NCBI GenBank assembly: GCA_030685235.1
Contig: MU839236.1
Coordinates: 1-64,000 of the forward strand
Length of the DNA: 64,000 nt
Source of the DNA: Copromyces sp. CBS 386.78
Lineage: Eukaryota > Ascomycota > Sordariomycetes > Sordariales > Sordariaceae
Direction: 5' to 3'
The translations under genes were made by a program, and so were the position numbers. How positions within the stretch are numbered: position 1 is the stretch's first letter; each line of letters begins with the position of its first letter. Positions 45,489-55,342 of this stretch are shown here, in pieces. Under the pieces are notes generated by a model. It saw only the letters and a list, made by a program, of their open reading frames with translations. It ran no database searches and had not been told where the DNA came from.

Positions 45489-46822
45489 ATGAATGGGGAG
45501 GTGTGATGTGGTGGGTTACGATTTTTTTCGTGTTATGTGTATGATGGGTATGATATCAAGGACGGATGGTTTAAAAGTTTAGCGATGAATAGATTTGTGT
45601 TCATCTAGGTGGTGGATGTCCTTTCCTCGTTGCTTATTCTGGTTTGTCTGGTTAGCTGGAAGAGTCTTTCCAGATGTTTGCTCATACCGATGGATGCCTT
45701 GGACATGGTTGTCGAACAGCGGTGGATGTGTAGCAAAGGTACGGAGGAACTGGCCGTCAACTCGGGCCTTTGCGATGGAATCGGCGGTCTTCTTGTTGCG
45801 GCCGGCCGGAGCATCTTTAATGGCGACCTTGACTGAAACATGCGGCCGAGAGTAAGGTATCGGTCAGCCAAAGGAGTGGGATGAACGGTCCGAGGTGTTT
45901 ATGGATTTGGTCAAGAGCCAGGTGATAGGATACCGACTTGTGTGCTCGGCGTTATTGCGCTAACGTTACTGAAGCAGATTCGCAGTGATCCGCTAATGGG
46001 TCATGTTACCAGAACCTAGTTAGTATCTCGGTCATGATGCGGTGGGTGACGACGGGAAGGAGTAGCTCGGCGAAGAGGGGCATAAAGCACGATTCGAGAA
46101 CCGCTTTCTTCTGGAGCAAGACAGCTCAACAAGATCCTTGACACTTCCTCTTCCTTTCTCCGGAGTGTTGTCCCGGAGGCCCGAGCACTGACGGTCGGAC
46201 GTCAGACCCTACATCAAGGGAACTTCTCCGCTGCGGCCTCTCCAACTCCCAACGTTCAACCTTTCTCAGGCCGGAGAGCACGCGAGGATGGAGAGACGAC
46301 GCGGACTTGATATCGACAACAAGGAGCTTCGCTGACTTCGGAGGCCGCCTCCATTTTTCACCGTCCTAGGACTGCACATTGAGTCGAGGAACTCGTGATC
46401 TGCTGCAAGAGCTCATCCCGGTCACTGACGTATTATTGTCAGCATCATGTTGTACTTGTCTCCCTGAAGCTCCTTCACTGCCCCAAGGTGGTCCAAGATG
46501 ACCTCAGCTCATTAGTGTTCATCCGGGATGTGGGCATCCTCAACTTGACTCAAACCGCTACGTAGGCATACGCAGCTCCTCTTTCATCATCCAGACATAT
46601 CCTACATTGTCCCTATCTGATCCCTCCTCCCCCAGCCTCTTTCCTTGAACCTTTATTAGCCGTCTTCTCCCTTCGTATCTCCATCATCTATCTCACCTTT
46701 CGAACACCATCCTCTTTTCCTATTACTCCTGCTCTCGCTTTCCAAGAAAGACAATCTCAAGCAAGAGGATCACATCACTCGCTACCAACCAAAACAAAAA
46801 CACCAAAGCCAAGCAAGCAAAA
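45489..46822. other. 1.3-kb interval, no supported gene
   Basis: The first ~150 bp are the LeuRS 3' region. Short open frames on both strands at 45595-45871 mirror each other and have no family features. The final 250 bp are CT-rich and then A-rich, like a strong fungal leader before 46823. A TGACTCA heptamer also occurs at 46546-46552. Confidence 0.55.
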
Positions 46823-47867
46823 ATGCGTTCCTCAACTCTCCTCGCTGCTCTCGGCGCTGCCGGCCTCGTCGCCGCTCAAACCACTATTACCTCTTTGGTG
46901 CCAGTGAGCACCATTGTACTGAGCTCGCCGGCCTCAGTTTCTTCGAGTAAGTTTTCTTTCGTCCATTGTCCTTGCTCACTGCCTTTCCCCCTTCCCCTTG
47001 ATCGTCATCACACTGGTATTTCTCCTTTATTACATCACAGCAGATATATCCCAACTGTTTCTTTGTTTTCGTCACAGCACCTCCCAACGAACCTCTCCAG
47101 TCTTGTCTAGACTCTTGCATGCTCCAATTCCCGTCATCACCACCACCTCGCGTTACAGCAAGCATTCCTCCGCCTGCGCCTGCGCCTGCTAGGGGGGGCC
47201 ACGGGGGACGGCTGAATCGGGAATGGGGGGACACTCTGGTGGAGCGGGATAACATACATCTACCTCATCATCCGCATCAACCTCCTCCTCCTCCTCCGAT
47301 AATCACTTTCCCTCCGTTCCCTCCCCCGAGAGCGCCTATTCCTGTCCAGCCTCCTCGTCCTGTTCACTCGTTGCACCCCACCTTTCCCGAGGAGTGTGTG
47401 CATGTGCATGGGTATGAAAGACGGAATGAGTGAGCATAAGCGGAAATCATGAGGAGCTCCCTCATATGCCTCCGCCTGCTGGTCATTCACCTACTCCTTG
47501 GGATTTTAATTAAACTCGCCTCTTGAGCCACACATTCTCACTTTCCCTTCTTTACACCTTCTTTACACCTTCACTTAATATCTAATCCCCCTATAACCTA
47601 TAACCCTCAACTTCACCACACCATACTAATCATCATATCATTCACACAAAAGCCGTCGTGACAGTCACCCCCTCCGCCACCACCACCGGCACAACCACCA
47701 CCGTCTTCTCCTCTCCCACCAGCAGCACTTCGAGCACCACCACTTCCACCTCCACCTCCACCTCCACGGTGTCTTCGGTGCCTAGCGCCGCGGCTGGCAA
47801 GGTTCCGTTGCAGGGCCCCGCGGTGGGATTGGGTGTTTTTGCGGCTCTGGGAATGGCTTTGCTGTGA
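46823..47867 (+). CDS. Small Ser/Thr-rich GPI-type cell-surface protein
   Basis: The predicted product has 112 aa. The two-exon model is 46823..46946 and 47653..47867. It opens with a signal peptide (MRSSTLLAALGAAGLVAA) and continues TTITSLVPVSTIVLSSP. The second exon is a Ser/Thr-rich stalk (TTTTVFSSPTSSTSSTTT and onward). It ends with a hydrophobic GPI-like signal, PAVGLGVFAALGMALL. The exons join in phase. The 706-nt intron is about ten times the usual size, and an open frame at 47078-47433 with a good TCACAG acceptor (PPNEPLQSCLDSC, then Pro-rich) lies inside it. A middle exon is therefore possible, but I found no strong donor in the phase needed. Confidence 0.65.
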
Positions 47868-48276
47868 CTGTGAGATTGTTGTCATTTTTATTTCCTCGTT
47901 GTTGTTGCTGTTGGGTCTTGTCACGATTTCCTTTGTGTTGTTGTTCTGTCTTGTCTTGGAGGGTGATAATGGGTTTTGCGTTGCTCGTGCGCGGTCGGTG
48001 CTCGGTGGGTGGTTGGGGCTTTGTATAGGGTTGGGATTGGGATGGGGGGTGGTCGAGTTGTGTGACCGTGTGAACTGAGAAGGCAAGGAAGGCGTGTCGT
48101 TGTGTCGGTCAGTGAGGAGAAAGTGTTGGCGGCTTTATTGGGTGGGGGATAAAAGGGTAATGTTTCGATGTGAGGACTGTAGAGTGAGTGAAATAGAGGG
48201 TGGTGGAGTGGTAGTGGATATACATACAAATCATGATCCAACCATAACACACATGCCGTGCCTTGAGTATCAAGCG

Positions 48277-48470
48277 ACCCTTTTCATCATCAACTTTGAT
48301 GAAGTTGAAGCAGATTTCTATCTATCTTATTGTTCATCCTTCTTCCCGCTCCTATTAAAAGGTATCGATCGACGAGTGAGATAAGGAAATTCGTAGCGGG
48401 AAGAAGCCCGGATGAACAATAAGATGGAAATAAATCTGCTTCAACTTTAAAGTTGATGAATGAAAAGGGT
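48277..48470. repeat. 194-bp imperfect inverted repeat (foldback or MITE-like)
   Basis: Arms 48277-48350 and 48395-48470 are near-perfect reverse complements of each other around a 44-nt centre. Ends read ACCCTTTTCAT and ATGAAAAGGGT. GAGTATC occurs at 48265-48271 and again at 48471-48477, so a 7-bp target duplication is possible, though five extra bases separate the left copy from the arm. Confidence 0.8.
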
Positions 48471-48484
48471 GAGTATCTATTCTA

Positions 48485-48511
48485 CTGTCTGTCTGTCTGT
48501 CTGTCTGTCTA
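48485..48511. repeat. (CTGT)n microsatellite
   Basis: About six CTGT units end in CTAT, just after the inverted repeat. Confidence 0.9.
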
Positions 48512-49282
48512 TTGGTTGATGAGTACAAACGGGGGGAGGTAGTGCTGGTTTTCTTTGAGTGTTGTTGGGTTCTTTTCGTGTTGTTGGGTTCTTTGCGTGT
48601 TGTTGTTGGGAGATGGATGATTGAAGATATACATGGAGAGTGAGGCATTTAGCCAAGGTTGACAAGAGGATTTGACGAGGAGGTTGATTCAGGGTAATAA
48701 CACCAGGGAAGGTTAAAAGGTTGGGAGTGGTTGAGAGATGTTAAGAGGAGTCTGGGATTAGTTTCTAGACTAGAGAGCACGAGGGTGGTGGAGGAATAGG
48801 AGGGTATATGGAGGCACATCAACATCAAGCATGGGCATCAGGAAATGGGTGGTGATGATGGTTTCGGCGACCGTGGGCAGCGGTGCGGATAGCCGATGGA
48901 ATGAAGCTTCCGTCGCAAAGAAGATATTTGTGAGGTGGAAGTTGAAGTTGTATGGTGATGGACAAGAAGAGGATGGATGAGGAGAAGCATGACGAGGCGT
49001 AATTATGGATGGAGTATTTGTACATATACGAAAGGGTTAATAACGACTTGTCTTTTCTTTCAGTTATCTTTCGCTTATGGTAGTCTTCTCAAGATGTCAG
49101 AGCTTGTTCCGAAACCTCGCTTCGAACTGGTCGGAAAAAGATATGAGCAAGATGATCAATAGGTATTGATTCGAAAATGCAAAAGGAAAATAGTAGAAAG
49201 AATTGAAAGATGGTTGCTCATCACAGACAGATGCAAGAACAAGAACTGCTAGCAAAACGTCTGTCCAAAAAATGTTGTTGAA

Positions 49283-49354
49283 TGACCCCAACCCGATTTG
49301 AACGGATAACCTTTCGATCTGGAGTCGAACGCGCTACCGTTGCGCCATGAGGCC
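49283..49354 (-). tRNA. tRNA-Trp (CCA)
   Basis: The minus strand folds as a 72-nt cloverleaf without intron. The acceptor is GGCCTCA paired with TGGGGTC (one G-U at pair 2 and one U-G at pair 5) plus discriminator A. The A box is TGGCGCAACGG. The anticodon arm is TTCGA-CTCCAGA-TCGAA, with CCA at positions 34-36. The T arm contains GTTCAAATC. The CCA tail is not encoded, as in eukaryotes. Loop and stem sizes are normal, so it is likely functional. Confidence 0.93.
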
Positions 49355-50074
49355 TTCCTTGTTGGATTGTTGGAAAGAAAGCGTACCGCAGGGGATTATG
49401 ACGGAAAGTTGAATGAAACTTTGCAACAGGTGGGATCTGAATTCTTATTGTCACGAGCGTCGGTGAAAAAGGGCGTCGAAATTGGTGTAAGCAATGGTTG
49501 AAAATATCTGTGCCCTGCCGTTCTAATGTTAGTCACTGAGGCTGACGGCATGCAGTGGCTTTGCAGTCTGCGCGGGCGGGCCACGTATCGACGGGAGGTC
49601 CGAGGAAAATACTGTGAAAAAAAAGTGACGCAGAGATACGGGGCTGACTGAAAGTTATATAGCGTAGACTTATACCCATTGTTACGGGAAGCGTACCATG
49701 GTGTAAATTACATTGACCCACCCCCACACTTTTGTTGCCCTTGCGGCCGCACGCTGCATGCGCCATCTGACATTTTGCCCCTCCAGTGCACTTCCATGTC
49801 CCGCTCCCGCTCGGCGCGCTGACTCTTTTTGTTGTTCCTCCGGTCTTTGGATTTGGTCTAGTTTCCCAACCCCAAACTCCCGCAAACCCGCTCAACCCAC
49901 CCAGCCAGCATCCCCCGATTCTCCCATCGCCATCGCCATCACATCACATCACATCCATCCAACCGATCGATCGATCAATCAATCAATCGCTTCCAGCTTG
50001 ACTTGCGACCTTGCGCCCATCAACTTCCTCCCCGCCCCCGCGAAACTTCAACAACAACCGAAAAGTAAAAGAAA

Positions 50075-50431
50075 ATGTCGGCGGCCGACGAAGAATACTC
50101 CATCTACGACGAAGTCGAAATCGAAGACATGACGTACGACGCCGCCCTGCAAAGCTATACGTACCCGTGCCCGTGCGGCGACAAGTTCGAGATTGCGCTG
50201 GCGGACCTGCAGGATGGTCAGGACATAGCCGTTTGTCCGAGCTGCAGTTTGATGGTTAGGGTTATTTTTGAGGTTGTGAGTTTTGCCCTTTTTCTTTCTT
50301 TCTGGGGAGGGGGTGGGAGGAGGCGACGAAAATGGAAAGCGGTGGCTAATTAACGACCCTCAAAAAAAAAACAGGATAACCTCCCCAAGGCACCGGATGC
50401 CGCTGCTGCGCCTATTGCTGTTTCTGCTTAA
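50075..50431 (+). CDS. dph3: Diphthamide biosynthesis protein 3 (Dph3/Kti11)
   Basis: The product has 85 aa. Exons are 50075..50275 and 50375..50431. Dph3 is a small CSL zinc-finger protein that feeds electrons to Dph1-Dph2 in diphthamide synthesis on EF2 and also serves Elongator in tRNA modification. The motif set is complete: YDEVEIEDM, then [10 protein letters not shown] (C-x-C) and [16 protein letters not shown] (C-x-x-C), giving four metal-binding cysteines. I used the GTGAGT donor at 50276, which keeps FEVDNLP; a GTTGTG donor three bases earlier would delete one Val and is weaker. The acceptor is preceded by a run of ten A residues. Confidence 0.95.
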
Positions 50432-51723
50432 ACGGTGGACTGGACTATAAAGTCGGAAGAGAAGAGAAATAGGAAATGGCGCATAGGGGTCTGCGAACGG
50501 TTCGAACCGCTCACGATTCCTCGATGCCGACCGAGGTCGAGGTCAAGGGCTAGATCAACACGCGACCACGACCACAATGTGACAAGACAAGAAGCTGATT
50601 GATCGCTTGCTTTGTCGAGCCCAGACGGCCCGGTCCACGCCAACGAAATCAACTCAACTCATCAGTCGACCGACCGATCCATTGATTGCCCTCTCGACCA
50701 TGCGAACGAACGATCCGCACTCACTCGGCCGTCATGACACCTCCAGCTCAACCGACTCGACTCGACTCGACTCGATTCTTGGAACAACTCAACTCGACCT
50801 CGGCAAGAAAGTAAAACAGTGCCGCCCGCCCGGCCGCCGGCCGCCGGTGGTATCGAAGATCGACCAACATGTTTCGCGCTACAGGCGGGGGTGTTCGAAC
50901 AAAGAAAGCCCCAAGATAACAGACGATCGTGCTGTTTGTTGATGACGAGAAGAAGATTGGAAGGACAGGAACAACGTTTTCTACATACATCGGAGAACTT
51001 GACAACCCGTTCTGTCAGCGGGGAAAAGCCGACCGGCATATAAGGAAGCGACTCATCGATCGACACCCTAGTTTTGTGCCCCCCGTGGCTTGATTGCGAC
51101 CATGTACTTTTGGCGGTTGAGATGTGAGTTTCAAATTAAACAATGGGTACAGGCGTTTTTGGTTGGGTTGGCGTGGGACATTAAAAGTTTTGAAAGAGGG
51201 TTGATTTTGGAGAGGGGGTGCTCGGTGGCTTCAATCGGTCCGCTGGATGTGTCTTAGGTGTGGTATCGATAGCGTGCGACGGAGGCAGACAAGCTTGATC
51301 GAACCTATGGCACTTGAACTGTACACAGGCGTTGGAAATCAACTGGAGATCTACAATGGAAGTGTTGATCTGCAAGTGTTTCGGCTGTTGAATGCATTTG
51401 GACCGGGCAGTTGAGAGGTTCATGTCTCGAACTTTATACCAAACAGGAAACCACCAGGGGCAATGAGAGTTGTAAAAATTGATTCAAGTTTCAAACATTC
51501 CCGTCTGCTATGGGAAGCTTGCCATGACTAATAATGATATGCTGTGTCTACTTTGCAGACCCATTTATTTCCCTTTTCCCGGGCAGCGTTAATGTAGATA
51601 GAATAAGGTATACTCATACTTCCTACAACAAACAGACCGTATAAAGCCCGCCACAATCCCATCTCGTCGACATACCTTAGGTAACCCTATCCAGATTCCA
51701 GTCGACTCTCTCCCGTCTCCCGT
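50432..51723. other. 1.3-kb interval, no supported gene
   Basis: It contains a GGTTCGAACC palindrome at 50489-50498 without tRNA context, CGACTCGACT repeats at 50752-50774, and a GC-rich palindromic patch GCCGGCCGCCGGC-like at 50828-50845. Open frames here are short and overlapping. Confidence 0.5.
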
Positions 51724-51996
51724 TTATTCCTCCTCCTCCTCCTCACAATTTTCGAGTCGTATAATTTCTGCCTCGATTTCATCCAGGAGCTGGAGTTCAT
51801 CTTCATCCCTCGCATGTCCCATCAGCTCTTCAATTCGGTTCAACGCACGGCAAAGCCTTAGCTTTGCTCTCAACTCATCAAACCCTATCTCCCTCCCGTC
51901 TCCATCCCTAGTATCCCTATCCCTATCCCTATCCCCCGCATCACAATTCACATCCCTATCAACACCAACAGTCCCAGTCTCAGCCATCACCTCCAT
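51724..51996 (-). CDS. Possible small acidic protein
   Basis: A 90-codon frame starts at a true ATG. I do not recognise it. The first third contains an Asp-Arg repeat (DRDRDRD) coded by CCCTAT hexamers at 51911-51935. The remainder, FDELRAKLRLCRALNRIEELM and DELQLLDEIEAEIIRLENCEEEEEE, reads as a charged helical segment with heptad-like Leu spacing. It ends 45 bp after the start-side neighbour's stop, so it could instead be part of the BTB gene's 3' region. Confidence 0.4.
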   Translation of the reverse strand: MEVMAETGTVGVDRDVNCDAGDRDRDRDTRDGDGREIGFDELRAKLRLCRALNRIEELMGHARDEDELQLLDEIEAEIIRLENCEEEEEE

Positions 51997-52040
51997 CTTG
52001 ATACCTCCTCTCTACCCACTTCAAGCTCCCCAGGTTGCTG

Positions 52041-53823
52041 CTAACCACCCAAAAACCCCCTCCTCTCATTCCTCCTCCTCTCACTACTCAACGCGTCAAG
52101 CTTCACCGCCACCAGACAACATTCCACACTAGCTTTAGCCGAGTTCGGGTTCGGGTTTGCATTTTGGTTTTGGTTTTTGTCGTCAACAGACTGTATACGT
52201 AGCCGCCACTGGCCGGTTTTGATGATCCATTCGTCGCCGCCCAGGTGTGAAGTTGGTACCGTTGCAACGCCAAAGGGCGGATTGGAGTCGAGGCGTCGTC
52301 GTTTGCGGGGGTTTTCAACAACAGCTGGTGATTGTTGCTTTTGGTGTAAGGGGTACGTGTTGAGGTTGGAGATGGACATGGACATGGAATTGGGTGATTC
52401 AGCTGTTAGAACTAGGGGACCGCCGCCGGCTGATGATGAGGGGACGGATGGGACGGATAGGACGGCGGTGCCGGGGGTGTTGATGATGGTAGTTTCGTTT
52501 ACGGGTAATGATGGGTAGGTATTTTGATTAGGAGAGTCGTCTGGCGTCCAGGGTTGGCCGTCTAACGTTATGCTTGCGTCGGGGTCGAGGTTGACGCGGA
52601 CGAGGTCTTGGCTTAAAGGAGGAGTATTTCCCGGCGTGGGCGGTTCGCTGCTTCTCCCTCCTTTGGCCATTAGTAGTCCCAACGGTTGCGTAGAAGAGGG
52701 TAAGTTGAGCTTGGTAGCGACGAGCTCGAACAGTTTCGCAACTCTCGCCTTGATGTCCTTGAAGAACTCGGCTCGGACTTCCTTCCCCCCAGGTCCAAAG
52801 TGTAACCGCGTGCCTTCTTCGCCGATTTCGAGAACGAGTTCCATCGGCTTATCATCCACATACGGTCTGGCATAATTCACCCATCCCGCTAACGGGTCTC
52901 CAACAACCGGCTCGTTCACCACTGATATCCCGCTTTTCAAGATGTCTCTCAACCTCAACACAATCTCCTCCCGTCCCCTCGCCTGATTGAACCCCTTCTC
53001 ATGCGGAATCAACCTTTGCTCCAGCCCCTTGAAGTTGAAATACCTGCAATCCCTCAACAACTCCTGGCGATGCGACTCATCCCTTATCTTGACGGGGTAC
53101 CCCCTCAGCATATGCAGCAGTTCCTCAAAGATATCTGCGCTGCGGTTCGGGGCGCTGGGCGGCACTATCGACGGCGGCCGAATCAACCCCTCCCGATCCA
53201 ACCCGGGGAACAGATCCTCGGGATTGGTGAAAAAGATGGCGAACCCGAGCGTGAAAAAGTTGGGCGTGTTTCCGGGTCCAGAAAGCGAGAAGATGTCCCG
53301 CGGAACCTGGAACGGAGTGGAGCCGATGGTGATGTGGATGGGTTCCTCGAAGAGCTGGGAGATGAGTTTGGGTAGCGAGTAGAACTGGGCGTCGGCGAAG
53401 AGACGGACGAAATGGGTGGCGTCCCGGGGCCGGACGTGGTAGCCCTGGAGGTGCAGGGAGATGTCTTTGAAGGTGACGGGGTCGCGGTCGATATAGAGGG
53501 TGCGGATGGCGGTGGAGGGGTCTTGGCCGGCGTCAGAGGCTTGTTTTAGTTGGCAGAGGAAGTACTGGGAGAAGTAGGAGGGGGCTGATACCACAGTCAG
53601 TGTTTTGTCTTGTTTTGAACAGAGGGTTGGACAGTGACACACCATCGGAAGATAATGATGCTCCGGATAGCTTGAATAGCTCGGAGCCGATCTGTATGGG
53701 AAAGACTCGCTCATGGGGAAGAATATTGGGTATGTGAACGATCCGTTGATGTGTAGAGGCTGAGAAGGAGGACACGCCGTGTTCAGCATTTCGAGGGTGA
53801 ACATCACCCCCTGAGCTGGCCAT
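52041..53823 (-). CDS. BTB/POZ-type domain protein
   Basis: The product has 574 aa. Exons are 53823..53643 and 53584..52041; the phase-1 junction restores SLSSDGAPSYFSQYF. The N-terminal ~280 residues resemble fungal proteins with two linked BTB/T1-like folds: IQIGSELFKLSGASLSS, APSYFSQYFL, then LYIDRDPVTFKDISLHLQGY and VRLFADAQFYSLPKLISQLFEEPI. The second is TIGSTPFQVPRDIFSL and ADIFEELLHMLRGYPVKIRD with YFNFKGLEQRLIPHE. BTB folds usually mediate oligomerisation or cullin-3 binding; no partner is evident. The C-terminal half is low complexity with a basic patch NPRKRRRLDS that could be a nuclear signal, and ends with WIIKTGQWRLRIQSV. Confidence 0.87.
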
Positions 53824-55342
53824 TGTTGTTGCTTGCAGATGATTATGACTTGAAGAAGCTCATTGTCCGTGATTGGTGGAGGTTGCAAGTATTACAAAGT
53901 GAGCTTCTTGGACAAGTAGAAGTCGTGATCTCCAGGCGCGAACAGTAAGTACTTGGAACTTCAGAAATGGAAGATGAAAATGGTGATGAGAAATGGAATG
54001 CTTCACGGATCGTCAACGACCATGGTTTATTATAGAGTATGATGCAACCGCGCTTTACATGTGAGGGTAGGTAGGTATGTTTAAGAGAGAGAGAGATCGT
54101 AGAGGTAGTATTAAAATTCCCGTCTTGCCTCCGGGTCGTCGTTGCAGTGAAAGAAGCTCAATTCCAGCCGGAAAGAGGCATAGCGCCCATACTCTATCGT
54201 AGGTGTGGCCGAGTGGCTGAATGGTGGCCCTTGCGGTTATCTCCCCGTTAAAGTCTAGTGTACTAATGACCCGCAGCGCTTAATAACAGCGGGCCGTCGG
54301 TCATGGATCAGCTGTCAGTGTGGCTTGGCCAGCTGTCCACTCCCTTCTGTCAGGTACGTACCACTTCCTGTGCAGCAAACACAAACGGAAGCAGGGCATG
54401 TCAGATCTCACCTGCTTCGATCTTGGGGTCGGGATGGTGATTGATTGCTTGCATGCATTGGGCTTCAAGCCACTCCCGGTCTCAATCCTTGATAATCGGC
54501 GCGCCCATTTCTGGGAGGGAGAGGCTTGTCGCAGAGCAATCTATGTGCTGGATTCCGGGGACGTTGGAATCACTGCGATTGGGCCAATGCTGTGGAGGGG
54601 GATCTATCCCAAACAACCGACATGCGCTTTTTGACGATGGGTGTCGGGTGATGAGCTGTAGCCCCTGCTGGCTGAGGTGCTCATGAGTGAGAGCATGGGT
54701 TCATGAGGAGGAGGAGAAGCCGAGCAACTCCAAGTTGGGTGCAGTGGGATAAAGAGGAAGGAAGGTCCCAAGAGAAGTCCAGTGAGGATGGCAGAAGCAT
54801 CGTTCTCTCTCTCGCTGGCTCCTTCCTGTTTCTGCCCACCTTCTCACCTTCCGGGTTTTGTCATTCGACTGGCGAGATAAGAGCAGGGACCAAATGGAAA
54901 ACACCCGACGCGGAGTGGTTGGCAGGTACGAATCGAAAATCTTCTCGATGTTGACCGGGCTTGCCACCACTGACGGCGCACCACTGGCATCGTCATTCAG
55001 GCTTCGGCAACGGCTAACTGCTTCCGCCACAGCACCAAACACTCGCCCAACATGGATGGACCAGACCAAGTCAAACGGTGATAAATAAGGGACTCCTTGA
55101 TCATTTCAACGTTTGATGCTCTCTTATAGCCGGTATCATGGGCTTGTCAGCAGCGTCAGGTGGCCAAAGCTACGGATTCCTGCCTCAGGAGAAGAGACAT
55201 AATGGCTTTGTGAGATTAACGAAGCAAAGGCGGGCAAACAATGCCATTGCAGAGTAGAAACTCTATACCTTATCAGTCCATCACTACCTGTTCCCTCTGT
55301 CCCAATCTATATGTTCCCAGAACCAACATCCTTAATCCCAAC
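53824..55342. other. 1.5-kb interval with a tRNA-like fragment
   Basis: No supported protein gene. It holds a tRNA 5'-half-like sequence at 54199-54290. The last 100 bp are the leader of the next gene. Confidence 0.55.
54199..54290 (+). pseudogene. tRNA-like fragment with class II A box
   Basis: TGGCCGAGTGG at 54206-54216 matches the A box of Leu/Ser tRNAs, and GGCC at 54207 and 54226 can form a D stem. A TGCGG/CCGCA pair could be an anticodon stem interrupted by an intron-like stretch. No T-arm B box (GGTTCGAnTCC) follows, so I take it as a decayed or truncated tRNA copy. Confidence 0.4.

Larger units (their letters stand above)
47868..50074. other. 2.2-kb interval holding an inverted repeat and a tRNA
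   Basis: No supported protein gene. It holds an inverted-repeat element (48277-48470), a CTGT microsatellite (48485-48511), a tRNA-Trp (49283-49354), and short CATCGC, CACAT and GATC/CAAT repeats at 49925-49988 just before the DPH3 leader. Confidence 0.6.

Noticed and set aside
45595..45871. Mirror-image small frames after LeuRS on both strands
   Set aside because: Both strands are open over the same stretch with no family features; most likely 3' untranslated sequence.
50461..50580. GGTTCGAACC at 50489 as the T arm of a tRNA
   Set aside because: On neither strand is there an A box or acceptor pairing at the right distance; it is a chance palindrome.
50662..51066. 134-codon minus-strand frame
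   Set aside because: It crosses CGACT repeats and overlaps other frames; no recognisable feature supports it.
54199..54420. Pairing of GTAGGTG (54199) with CACCTGC (about 54415) as a tRNA acceptor stem
   Set aside because: The seven pairs fit, but 200 nt lie between and no T arm precedes the 3' strand, so it is likely chance.
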